This document shows, piece after piece, positions 26,434 through 33,993 of a DNA stretch of 64,000 nt (position 1 is the stretch's first letter; each line of letters opens with the position of its first letter). The DNA is taken from the NCBI GenBank assembly GCA_937974295.1, contig CALBWN010000013.1, positions 1-64,000 on the forward strand, in the 5' to 3' direction. The DNA is from an uncultured Candidatus Saccharibacteria bacterium (GTDB taxonomy: Bacteria > Patescibacteriota > Saccharimonadia > Saccharimonadales > Saccharimonadaceae). The translations under genes and the position numbers were made by a program. Below the pieces are notes generated by a model. It was not told the DNA's origin and searched no databases. It saw only the letters and a list, made by a program, of their open reading frames with translations.

Positions 26434-27132
26434 TCACCACCCCACCCGCACACTATACCGCGCCGTCTGCCCCGGCACTAGCACTGTGGCACGAGACGGG
26501 CTATCGGCGAAGGAGTTGCCGCTATGCGTTGGCTCAACACAGAGGTATGGGCCCAACTCATCCGTCCAAACCGCCCAGCAAGGTAATCCCTCACTTTGCA
26601 GCGTAATGGTGCGCCGGCCCGTCGCTAGCTGGCGCGTGAGCCCATCAACGAAGATCGTATCGGCGAGTGGCGTAAGGTCGGCTAATGGCTGGCCATCCAG
26701 CACGAGCGTGCCATCATACGCAAAATACGGGTGGAAGGCTGGCGCCACGAGGAGCTCCTCCTCACCAACATTCGCCAGTGTGAGCTGCATTGCAAGCTGG
26801 TGCTCCGCCACTGTATACACCAAGCGAGACTCCAGCCCAGCATAAGCATCACTCCCCTGCAGCATGAGCTCCACTCGGTCGCTGGTGTGCTCCACCACCT
26901 GCCACTGGCTGGTGCGGCCAAAACCATGCTGCGCCAAGCCACTCGCTCCGCCCGGGCCAAAGTTGGGCAGGCAAACATGGCAGCCACCGCGCGTTTTGCG
27001 CTCGCCATCAGAGGTCGTGAGCTGCTGCAGTGGGTAGAATACATCCCCATGCTTGTCAGTCAGGCTGGTGATATACGCGCCGCTTGTCGTGATAGTTGCG
27101 GCGGTCGTGCCAGTGTGTAGCGTGATGTTCAT
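26434..27132 (-). CDS. Aldose 1-epimerase family protein
   Basis: A 232-aa galactose mutarotase-like beta-sandwich protein. Visible features are the early GGCHVCLPNFGPGGASGLAQHGFGR stretch, where His in QHGFGR corresponds to the first catalytic His. VAPAFHPYFAY corresponds to the second (HPYF), and a late CVEPTHSGNSFAD carries the likely catalytic Glu. These features match the YeaD-like group (glucose-6-phosphate 1-epimerases), which are shorter than GalM. It would speed anomer interchange of a hexose or hexose phosphate. An AGGAG site lies five bases before the ATG. It sits directly downstream of truB, an unusual partner. Confidence 0.85.
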   Translation of the reverse strand: MNITLHTGTTAATITTSGAYITSLTDKHGDVFYPLQQLTTSDGERKTRGGCHVCLPNFGPGGASGLAQHGFGRTSQWQVVEHTSDRVELMLQGSDAYAGLESRLVYTVAEHQLAMQLTLANVGEEELLVAPAFHPYFAYDGTLVLDGQPLADLTPLADTIFVDGLTRQLATGRRTITLQSEGLPCWAVWTDELGPYLCVEPTHSGNSFADSPSRATVLVPGQTARYSVRVGW

Positions 27133-27167
27133 CGGTTGCTCCTCGCTTCTTTATTCATTGTGTATGG

Positions 27168-27872
27168 CTAATCAACAATTCCAAAATCCTGCAGCTGCTG
27201 CGCCTCTGCCACTGACCAATCGGCAATTGCTGTACGCCGCAGCGCCGCGCAGTACGCCCCCGTGCCAAGCTGCCTGCCAATATCCACCGCCAGGCTGCGG
27301 ATATACGTACCACTACTCACCCGCGTGCGAATGACGAGCCGTGGATACTGATACTCCAGCACCTCCAGCGAGTGGATCGTAATGGTGCGCTCTGGCAGCT
27401 CTACTTCTTTGCCATCACGCGCGAGCTTATAGGCTCGCTGGCCGTTGATCTTGATGGCACTAAAGATCGGTGGCCGCTGGCGAATCTGGCCAGTAAAGCG
27501 CTGCAGCACCGCATCGAGCTGCTGGCGTGATGGCGGTGCGATGGGCATCTCGGCATCGTCTGGCACATACGGCGCTATCTCCCCTTCTGGGTCGCCTGTG
27601 GTGCTGGTTTGGCCCAGGATGATCGTTGCTTCGTACGTCTTGTCGAGCTTGGTGTAGCGCATGGCATTGCGGCACTCCGTGCCCGTCACCAGGAGCAAAA
27701 GGCCCGTTGCAAAGGGGTCGAGCGTACCACAGTGCCCCACCTTCACCTTCTTGCCAGCCTGCTGGCTCAGCACCCGCCGCACCCGCGCCACCACCCCAAA
27801 GCTCGTCATACCAGCTGGCTTGTCGATATGGAGAATGCGATCGTATGATGAATCAGATGTTTGGTGCGTCAT
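27168..27872 (-). CDS. truB: tRNA pseudouridine(55) synthase
   Basis: A 234-aa enzyme that makes pseudouridine 55 in the tRNA T-loop. Key segments are LHIDKPAGMTSFGVVARVRR, KVGHCGTLDPFATGLLLL with the catalytic Asp, the YEATIILGQTSTTGDPEGE loop, RPPIFSAIKINGQRAYKLARDG and SSGTYIRSLAVDIG. The accessory PUA domain of long members is absent. The start at 27872 follows a TATACT -10 element by 6 bases (leaderless). The in-frame extension to 28274 would overlap the upstream gene and its terminator. It belongs to the ancestral DHH-truB-rpsO-pnp order. Confidence 0.96.
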   Translation of the reverse strand: MTHQTSDSSYDRILHIDKPAGMTSFGVVARVRRVLSQQAGKKVKVGHCGTLDPFATGLLLLVTGTECRNAMRYTKLDKTYEATIILGQTSTTGDPEGEIAPYVPDDAEMPIAPPSRQQLDAVLQRFTGQIRQRPPIFSAIKINGQRAYKLARDGKEVELPERTITIHSLEVLEYQYPRLVIRTRVSSGTYIRSLAVDIGRQLGTGAYCAALRRTAIADWSVAEAQQLQDFGIVD

Positions 27873-27878
27873 GTGGTT

Positions 27879-27884
27879 AGTATA
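27879..27884 (-). promoter_or_regulatory. -10 element, leaderless truB
   Basis: TATACT on the minus strand, 6 bases before the truB ATG; it lies after the terminator of the upstream gene. Confidence 0.6.
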
Positions 27885-27896
27885 GCATGACGGAGC

Positions 27897-27922
27897 AAAA
27901 AACCAGCCGCGAGGGGCTGGTT
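27897..27922 (-). terminator. Terminator of the DHH-like gene
   Basis: On the minus strand, AACCAGCC pairs with GGCTGGTT and is followed by TTTT. Confidence 0.85.
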
Positions 27923-27963
27923 CTCTGGGTGTTTTACACTGCTGGATCAGTAGCGCTGCTTCC

Positions 27964-29508
27964 CTACTTCTCCGGTACGTGGAATTGCGATGGGTTGGCT
28001 TGGTCTTTCTTAGCCTTAGCCTCAGACTGGAGCGCAGCATCGAGCTGGGCCATGGGGTTATCGGCATCAGGCCCAGGCAATGGTGGCACACCTGGTGGCA
28101 ACGGTGGCAAGCTGGAGAAATCTGGCATTGGTGGCAATGGTGGCAAAGCTGGACCTTCGGCGTCATCAGCTGGCGCAGCCCGGTGCTTGGCATCGAGATC
28201 GGCCAGGGTTTCTTTGCCGGTTGGCGGCGGGAGAATGTCGTCGTTGTGAGCCATCGGCACACGCGGCATGTCATTCACATTGGGGACGGTCGGCTCGTGA
28301 TCGAGTGCTGCTGTGGCGGCATTGAGCGGCGCTTGGCTACCTGGTGTGTCGTCACTGTCGAGGTAGCGCCCACCCTTGTGCGAGAGGATGGTCTTGTTGC
28401 GGCCATTCTCGCGCTCGCGGCGTTTGTCATCGGCTGCTTGCTTGGTGGTGGCATTGAGCGTGCCACCCAGGCTGGGCTCACTCAGCGGCGTCTCAATGGG
28501 CTGGCGCCAGGGCTCGGCACTGCTGTTGCGCCCCGATGAGCGGCGTGGAGCTGGCGTGGGCTCGGGCTGTGGATTATTCTTGGCCAGTTGCTGGGCTAGC
28601 TCAGCTTCGTCGGCGTCGGTCTGGCTTAACTTTTTTTTTCCAGCCTCAGCGTTGTGCGAGATGACGAGTGACTTATCTTTGTTATTTGCCTGAGCAGGCT
28701 TCTTGCTGGCAGGCTTAGCAGGCATTGGGCCTGCAGCGAGCTGCTTGGCCTCGGCGAGCTTGGCTGCAATCAGCTGCTGGTCGCCGCCAGCACTCATCAA
28801 TTGTGCAGCGAGGGTCATAACACGCGAGGTGGTCTTTTCGTTACTAAAGCGCTCGGTGGCCGCTACAATGCCGGTCAAAAAGGCCGTAGCAATATGCTTG
28901 TCGAGGAGCGGCTGCTCATCATCCGTACTATCAAAGCCCTGAGCGAGGCTTGCCGCGAGCTCACTGTAGCTGCTGGCTTGAGGATCCGTCCAGACGATAT
29001 TGCCCAGCGTACCTGGCGCATCGATGTGCAGCGCTGCCACTGGCGACTCGCGCAGGATGCGGCCATGCCCCTTGAGCGCTGGGTCGAGGTCATCCTCGCT
29101 ACGCACACCGATCGTCACGACGAACTGCACATTGTAGTCACCCTGGCTAAATTCCAAATCACTCTGGCTAATCGTTGCGCGATACGGCGTGATGAAAATC
29201 TTAACGAGGTCACCATCGAGCTTGTAGCGCAAATGGTCGGCCTTTTCCTTATCAAGGGCAATGATGAAATCTCGCAGACTATCCACCGTGCTCTCAAAGG
29301 TACGCTCTGGCTCAAGGAAGCCCACTGCCGTTGGCACATCCCCACTAAAGACGGCTGTGGCGTGCTTGTCGAGTTTATTAAGCAAAAGCGTCAACCCTAG
29401 TGCTGCACTCAGCTCATCTACCGTGGGGTGGGCGTTGACCGCCACCAAAATATTATTACTCTCACCTAGTTTGTCGATGATTTGTTGCCGCACCTTTATC
29501 TCGTCCAT
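27964..29508 (-). CDS. DHH-like phosphoesterase-related protein with Pro-rich tail
   Basis: About 514 aa. The N-terminal 280 residues resemble DHH/NrnA proteins (nanoRNA or pAp phosphatases): NNILVAVNAHPTVDELSAALGL aligns with the first metal motif, followed by HATAVFSGDVPTAVGFLEP. The motif is degraded (PD is PT) and I find no DHH triplet, so catalysis is doubtful. The C-terminal half is disordered and Ala/Pro/Asp-rich, ending in a PPLPPMPDFSSLPPLPPG stretch. Upstream of truB is where Gram-positive bacteria keep nrnA, which supports the assignment. Start: ATG at 29508, AGGAG close by; a TTG at 29532 is an alternative. Confidence 0.6.
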   Translation of the reverse strand: MDEIKVRQQIIDKLGESNNILVAVNAHPTVDELSAALGLTLLLNKLDKHATAVFSGDVPTAVGFLEPERTFESTVDSLRDFIIALDKEKADHLRYKLDGDLVKIFITPYRATISQSDLEFSQGDYNVQFVVTIGVRSEDDLDPALKGHGRILRESPVAALHIDAPGTLGNIVWTDPQASSYSELAASLAQGFDSTDDEQPLLDKHIATAFLTGIVAATERFSNEKTTSRVMTLAAQLMSAGGDQQLIAAKLAEAKQLAAGPMPAKPASKKPAQANNKDKSLVISHNAEAGKKKLSQTDADEAELAQQLAKNNPQPEPTPAPRRSSGRNSSAEPWRQPIETPLSEPSLGGTLNATTKQAADDKRRERENGRNKTILSHKGGRYLDSDDTPGSQAPLNAATAALDHEPTVPNVNDMPRVPMAHNDDILPPPTGKETLADLDAKHRAAPADDAEGPALPPLPPMPDFSSLPPLPPGVPPLPGPDADNPMAQLDAALQSEAKAKKDQANPSQFHVPEK

Positions 29509-29542
29509 AGCTCCTACTTTTGCCTTACCCAAAACTCCATCT

Positions 29543-29572
29543 ATCCTACCATAAGTAATTTCCTTTCGTCAA
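29543..29572 (-). promoter_or_regulatory. Promoter of the DHH-like gene
   Basis: TTGACG (29572-29567), an 18-base spacer, TAGGAT (29548-29543) on the minus strand. The recurring 10-mer ACCTCTGTTA lies 14 bases upstream of the -35. Confidence 0.5.
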
Positions 29573-29586
29573 TGGCAAGTCGCGAT

Positions 29587-29596
29587 TAACAGAGGT
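29587..29596 (-). promoter_or_regulatory. ACCTCTGTTA motif
   Basis: An exact copy of a 10-mer also found at 17321, 46183, 46208 and (in argS) 51611. Its position just upstream of a -35 suggests a regulator site. Confidence 0.3.
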
Positions 29597-29618
29597 AGCC
29601 ATGCGAAGTATAGCAAAG

Positions 29619-29646
29619 AAAAACACCTCTCCCTCGAGGTGTTTTG
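29619..29646 (-). terminator. Terminator of rpsT
   Basis: On the minus strand, AAAACACCTC pairs with GAGGTGTTTT, then TTC, 25 bases after the rpsT stop. Confidence 0.85.
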
Positions 29647-29670
29647 GTATATGCTCTCGCGCCTATTGCT

Positions 29671-29925
29671 TTACGCAAGCTTGACGCCAGCAGCCTTGGC
29701 AGCCTTGGCGAGCGATGCTTTGCGGCGGCTCGCAGTGTTTTTCTTGAGCAACCCCTTCTTGACGGCTTTGTCGAGCTCGCTCTGGGCCTGGCTCAGGGCG
29801 GCAGCGCTTGGCTCAGCAGTGAAGGCCTTGGTGCTGGCCTTGATGGCGCGCTTGGTAGCAATGTTGCGCTGGCGGCGAGTGGCCGTTTGCTTCATGCGTT
29901 TGACAGCTGATTTGATGATGGGCAT
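29671..29925 (-). CDS. rpsT: 30S ribosomal protein S20
   Basis: An 84-aa basic helical protein of usual length that binds 16S rRNA early in small-subunit assembly. It shows the family pattern MPIIKSAVKRMKQTATRRQRN near the start, a central helix with SKAF-like TKAF, and the KKGLLKKNTASRRKASLAKA end. GAGGAAA lies 5 bases before the ATG. It is monocistronic with a strong terminator. The holA gene lies about 750 bases upstream on the same strand, a neighbourhood common in many bacteria. Confidence 0.96.
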   Translation of the reverse strand: MPIIKSAVKRMKQTATRRQRNIATKRAIKASTKAFTAEPSAAALSQAQSELDKAVKKGLLKKNTASRRKASLAKAAKAAGVKLA

Positions 29926-30025
29926 TAATTTCCTCTATCGCTTGTTATTATGGGTTAGTACTACAATCAAGCGCTCATTATAAGGCATGGCGCAGGATTT
30001 GTAAAGAGCCGGGCCACCACAGGGG

Positions 30026-30562
30026 CTACTGGTGCTCGCTCTTTTGTGGCCGCAGCAGCACATACCACAAGTAGAGCGAACCAGCGATGGTGAGCACGAG
30101 CCCAGACGTCCATGGTACAGGCCCATCAAGGAATGTATTGTACGGCACACCGGTATGGAGAATGTGGTGGAAGAGTGTATACTTCACCATGTCGGCAACA
30201 GGATAAGCAAGGATAGCAACAATGGCAATCCCCTGCTTGATCATACTCTGCTTGGAGTGGCGACGAAGCGTGGTGTAGGCAAGATACATAGCCTGGGCAG
30301 CAAGATTAACACCAAAGACAAACGAGGCGGCCAGCGCCATCATATTAGACGTTGTATTAGAGTTAATGCCAGGCAGTGGCCCGCTGCTTGAAGATATAAC
30401 TGTATAGACGCGCCACGCCATGAAAATATCGATAAATGCCAAGTACGCAAGCGCTAGACTTGCCACTATCATCATTAAGCGCATACCATGCCATCGTCGC
30501 CGATGCTGATGGTTCTTTGTCTGAACCGTCTGGGTAGTAACTGTTGTCTGTACTGTAGCCAT
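30026..30562 (-). CDS. Four-helix membrane protein, 178 aa
   Basis: No named family. After a polar N terminus (residues 1-28) there are four hydrophobic helices: MMIVASLALAYLAFIDIF, MMALAASFVFGVNLAAQAMYL, GIAIVAILAYPVADMV and SGLVLTIAGSLYLWYVLL. The short loops and lack of charged pockets suggest a small integral membrane protein; transport or scaffold roles cannot be told apart. The start ATG at 30562 has AGGAGG six bases upstream; a GTG two codons earlier lies inside that site. Confidence 0.7.
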   Translation of the reverse strand: MATVQTTVTTQTVQTKNHQHRRRWHGMRLMMIVASLALAYLAFIDIFMAWRVYTVISSSSGPLPGINSNTTSNMMALAASFVFGVNLAAQAMYLAYTTLRRHSKQSMIKQGIAIVAILAYPVADMVKYTLFHHILHTGVPYNTFLDGPVPWTSGLVLTIAGSLYLWYVLLRPQKSEHQ

Positions 30563-30675
30563 ATACACCTCCTTGGCATTGCAGTGGTGTTTATTATGGT
30601 GATATTATACCACGTTCTTATATGCTAAGCACTTTATCTGTCCAACGCTCACACGTCTACCTAGGCCACCCCACA

Positions 30676-31617
30676 CTACCGCCCCGCCACCGCAAACAAG
30701 AAGCTCTCCACTGCATCCCATGGCGGCACGCTCGTCGTCTTCATATCGGCGTCGAGCTGAGCAGCCCGCTGGGTCAGGGTGCGGATGTCGGCCAGCGAGA
30801 CTTGCCGGGTGAGTGGCTTGGTCTTTTTGACGACGTAGGGGTGGAGCGAGAGCTCGCGCGCTATCTCTGCCTCCCCTGCCTCGCCATAGCATGCAATCGC
30901 CGCCAGCTGAGCCCACTGCGCCCAGATGAGCGCCGCAGTTTGGTATGGGTCGTGGCTCAGGCGTAGCTCATCTAAGGCAGCTCGCAAGGCTGGGCCTCGG
31001 CGCTCCACCGCGAGGGTTACAACATCAAAGACTGAGAACTCACGGGCCGGTGGTAACACGGTGGCAATTGCATCATCGGTAATAGTCTCGAGCTGAGCCA
31101 ATGCGTCGATGGCGTGCGCCAGCTGCAGTTGGTCGATCGTCCCGCCATATCCCTTTTCGTCCGGCACCAGAGCTCGCTCTACCATACTGCGCAGCTGCGC
31201 TGAGCTTAGCGACACGCCGCGTCTACTGGCCAGCTGGCGCAGCCACCGCTCGGCGGCAGGGCGCTGCCGGTCGGTCAGTGGGTCTGCAGTGATGATGGTA
31301 GCGGCTTTGTGCAGTGCTTTATACGTTTTGGTGCGCTTATCGACCCCTGGCTCTACCAGCACAAGCGTCGTCTCGTCAGGAATATCATGGGCCCATTGGC
31401 CAAGCTGCTCCCAAAGGTCTGGGCGCTCAGACAGGTGCCGCAGCACAACAAGCCGCTGCGCTGCAAAGAGCGACACGCCGCGCACCAACTCAGCCAAGCC
31501 CGCGGCATCAAGCTGCTGAGTATCGACGTGCTCTGCTGGCACTGGCGCGTGCTGAGTAATCTTCGCCAGCTCTTGCTCTGCTACGTAGCTATTCTTCCCC
31601 ACGATGAGATAAAGCAT
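30676..31617 (-). CDS. holA: DNA polymerase III subunit delta
   Basis: A 313-aa clamp-loader subunit that opens the beta sliding clamp. It has the delta-type N-terminal fold without a working P-loop (MLYLIVGKNSYVAEQELAKI), the ERPDLWEQLGQWAHDIPDETTLVLVEPG core, and a C-terminal helical collar (FDVVTLAVERRGPALRAALDELRL, YVVKKTKPLTRQVSLADIRTL). Its ATG is 3 bases after the mutM stop with GGGGGAG upstream, so it is the last gene of a HAD-mutM-holA operon. Confidence 0.9.
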   Translation of the reverse strand: MLYLIVGKNSYVAEQELAKITQHAPVPAEHVDTQQLDAAGLAELVRGVSLFAAQRLVVLRHLSERPDLWEQLGQWAHDIPDETTLVLVEPGVDKRTKTYKALHKAATIITADPLTDRQRPAAERWLRQLASRRGVSLSSAQLRSMVERALVPDEKGYGGTIDQLQLAHAIDALAQLETITDDAIATVLPPAREFSVFDVVTLAVERRGPALRAALDELRLSHDPYQTAALIWAQWAQLAAIACYGEAGEAEIARELSLHPYVVKKTKPLTRQVSLADIRTLTQRAAQLDADMKTTSVPPWDAVESFLFAVAGR

Positions 31618-31620
31618 CAG

Positions 31621-32502
31621 CTACTCCCCCACTTTCACCTGGCACACTGGGCAAATATGCGTCCCGCGGCCTGCCACGCGAATCTTCATAATCTCTACGT
31701 CAGGGTGGCGCGGGCAGGGCTGCCCCTCACGCCGAAACACCTGTGCAAAGGCCAGGTAGCTCCCCTTGTTGCCCTCAGCATCGACGTAGTTGCGGTCGGT
31801 GCTGCCACCCTTGTCAATACTGAGCTGCAGCACCTGCCGAATATGGGCAAAGAGCGCGGCAAGCTGCTCATCATCCACCATACGCACCCGCGTGGCGGGG
31901 TGGAGCTGCGTCATCCATAGCGATTCATCGGCATAGATATTGCCCACGCCGGCGATGGTCGTTTGGTCAAGGATGGCCGCCTTCATAGTTGTGCCATTCC
32001 GCCGGCGGATACGCGTGATAAACTGCGCCGCCGTAGTATGCGGATCGAGCGGCTCGGGCCCGACTTTTTGCATAAAGGGTAGCTGCGCCACCTCTGGTGT
32101 AGGATAGAGCTTCATCCAGCCAAATTTGCGCAGATCATTAAAGTATAAATGCGCGCCATCCGCAAAGGTCAGCGCCACCCGCGTCAAGCGGTCGGGTAGT
32201 TCGTGAAGAAAGCTATCGTTTGGGTGGCCGCCGCCCCAGCGCTCCTCACCAACGAAGAGCAGCTGGCCCGTCATCTTGAGGTGCACCACCAGCGTGTAGT
32301 TGGTGTTCAGGCGAATCAGCAGCACCTTAGCGCGGCGCTCTACCGCCGTGATCGTTGCACCATGGAGAAAGTGCGCCACTGCCATAGGGTCGTTGGGAAA
32401 GCTCTTGGGCGAATCATACACCGTGCTTGCCACAACCTGCTTCCCCACCACCAAGCGAGCTAAGCTCGTACGAATCGTCTCAACTTCAGGGAGCTCAGGC
32501 AT
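31621..32502 (-). CDS. mutM: Formamidopyrimidine-DNA glycosylase
   Basis: A 293-aa enzyme that removes oxidised purines such as 8-oxoguanine. The N-terminal MPELPEVETI gives the catalytic Pro2 and Glu3. The helix-two-turn-helix (AAILDQTTIAGVGNIYADESLW) and C-terminal zinc finger follow. In the finger, CPRHPDVEIMKIRVAGRGTHICPVC, the second Cys of the first pair is His (CPRH), which still allows Zn binding as C-H-C-C. The start is 6 bases after the HAD stop. Pairing with polA and holA nearby makes this a replication-repair cluster. Confidence 0.95.
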   Translation of the reverse strand: MPELPEVETIRTSLARLVVGKQVVASTVYDSPKSFPNDPMAVAHFLHGATITAVERRAKVLLIRLNTNYTLVVHLKMTGQLLFVGEERWGGGHPNDSFLHELPDRLTRVALTFADGAHLYFNDLRKFGWMKLYPTPEVAQLPFMQKVGPEPLDPHTTAAQFITRIRRRNGTTMKAAILDQTTIAGVGNIYADESLWMTQLHPATRVRMVDDEQLAALFAHIRQVLQLSIDKGGSTDRNYVDAEGNKGSYLAFAQVFRREGQPCPRHPDVEIMKIRVAGRGTHICPVCQVKVGE

Positions 32503-32508
32503 GGACTA

Positions 32509-33084
32509 TCACTCCCCCAGCAGCTCCTCAAGCTCGGCCATTGTGCGGCTATTGGCTGTGTGGAGGATGGCACGCATGCCAGCGGCTTCGGCCCCAGAGC
32601 AGTTGTCCAGCCGGTCGTCGATCATCACACACTGGCCAGGCAGCACACCGAGCCGATCTGCCGCCAGCTCGAAGGCTTCGCGGCTTGGCTTGGCAACGTG
32701 CTCGGCATATGAGAGCACCACCGCATCGAAGAGCTCGCGCAGCTCATCAGGAGTAAACAGCCGCTCGATCGTATCGCTCCCCACGTTGCTCAGCAGCCCC
32801 ACCTTGATAGCTGGGTAGCGCTGGCGCAGCGTGTGAATCATGGCGATCAGCTCGCTATTGCGCACATGTGCCTGCTCAAGCAATGCCGCTATCTGGGCTG
32901 GCGTCTGCCCCGAGAGTCTCGCGACCTCTGCAATAAACTCCTGCCGCGAGATATAGCCATAGTCCGACTGCTTGTTAATATCCTCTAGCTCGGCCCGGCG
33001 ATCCGGCGGGCTACTCGCCATCAGCACCTCGATACTCCCACCATAGAGCACACCAAAACAATCAAAAATTACTGCACGAATCAT
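32509..33084 (-). CDS. HAD superfamily hydrolase, subfamily IA
   Basis: A 191-aa phosphatase-like protein. Motif I is VIFDCFGVLY, of the FDxxGVL type in which the second Asp of DxDxT is absent, as in YihX-like and haloacid dehalogenase-like members. Motif II is GLLSNVG, motif III is the Lys in AKPSREAF, and motif IV is CVMIDDRLDN. The small helical cap lies between motifs I and II. The substrate is unknown, perhaps a sugar phosphate or nucleotide. It leads the mutM-holA operon from a leaderless promoter. Confidence 0.88.
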   Translation of the reverse strand: MIRAVIFDCFGVLYGGSIEVLMASSPPDRRAELEDINKQSDYGYISRQEFIAEVARLSGQTPAQIAALLEQAHVRNSELIAMIHTLRQRYPAIKVGLLSNVGSDTIERLFTPDELRELFDAVVLSYAEHVAKPSREAFELAADRLGVLPGQCVMIDDRLDNCSGAEAAGMRAILHTANSRTMAELEELLGE

Positions 33085-33091
33085 ACGCTCG

Positions 33092-33097
33092 ATTATA
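33092..33097 (-). promoter_or_regulatory. -10 element, leaderless HAD-mutM-holA operon
   Basis: TATAAT on the minus strand, 7 bases before the ATG at 33084. Confidence 0.6.
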
Positions 33098-33316
33098 TCA
33101 TTGGCAATAGAGTGTGGCTAGCATGAGCTCTTCTTCCCTATCACTGCGCCCAATGGAGTATGAAATCAGATTGTCATAATCTCTTTTTAGCCTAGCACAC
33201 AAGGCCGACATACAAGCCCGACCTGTATAGTATTCCACTCGATAGGAATATAAAACGAAGCAGCATAAGATTGCCAGGGCTACTCGAACCCTAGACGTCA
33301 GCCACGCAGCGCCTTT

Positions 33317-33922
33317 TTATTGCGTCTTATCAAACATCGGTGCAAAGCCAGGGATCTGGTTGGCAAAGAGTGCATGGATCTTGGGTACATCGGCCTTCAT
33401 CGAGCCGGGTGAACCTTGGCAGCTCGACGTCCAGATGCGCGTCTTCGTCACGCCGCTATCCATCGTCTCGAAGGTGTAGAGCCGCCCACCAGTGGCACAC
33501 ACTCCACGCACGTCGTCGTCATCCACACTGCGCGTGTCTTGGATCTGCGCCTTGCTGAGGGCATACACAAGCTGCTCGTAGGCCTGCTGGTTGTTCTCAA
33601 ACTCCTTGCGGTCGAGCTGCTTGTCTAAGTAGCCCTGATACACCGTATACGTCCGCTTATTGGGCGAAATCTCGATCTGGTACGAGCGGAAGGTCTCGTC
33701 TGCCACAATCGGCCCACGCACTGTCCAGCGTACACTGTTGGTTGCATTATGCGCCACCACTTGGTCGTAGAAGCTCTCGGCTGATTGCTGCGTGTTGGTG
33801 TTATTCGTCTCCTGGCGAGTCGCCACCATACGGATGACCGACGCAACTGCTGCCACCACCAACGAAATCACCAAGATAGTGACAATAATCGGAAAAACTT
33901 TTGGCCGCTCGCCTTTATACAT
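33317..33922 (-). CDS. Single-pass membrane protein, 201 aa
   Basis: No family recognised. A short basic N terminus is followed by one helix (about 10-33, FPIIVTILVISLVVAAVASVI), then an external domain. The external part begins NNTNTQQSAESFYDQVV and has beta-rich stretches (YQIEISPNKRTYTVYQGYLD, VRGVCATGGRLYTFETMDSG, TRIWTSSCQGS) with two cysteines that could pair. The ATG at 33922 (MYKGERPK) precedes the helix directly; an upstream in-frame start at 33940 adds only six residues. It resembles other small surface proteins in this window in topology, not sequence. Confidence 0.65.
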   Translation of the reverse strand: MYKGERPKVFPIIVTILVISLVVAAVASVIRMVATRQETNNTNTQQSAESFYDQVVAHNATNSVRWTVRGPIVADETFRSYQIEISPNKRTYTVYQGYLDKQLDRKEFENNQQAYEQLVYALSKAQIQDTRSVDDDDVRGVCATGGRLYTFETMDSGVTKTRIWTSSCQGSPGSMKADVPKIHALFANQIPGFAPMFDKTQ

Positions 33923-33993
33923 GAGAGTACAATACCACAAAGCCTACGAAAACTCAATAGATCCGAGAGTATAATGCGGAAAAACCTCTGTGA

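Noticed and set aside
27873..28274. Upstream in-frame extension of truB
   Set aside because: It overlaps the DHH-like gene and its terminator, its sequence is not TruB-like, and a -10 element sits 6 bases before the start at 27872.
33271..33300. Minus-strand GGTTCGAGT resembling a tRNA T-loop
   Set aside because: The flanking bases do not form a 5-base T-stem, and no acceptor, D or anticodon arm can be built around it.
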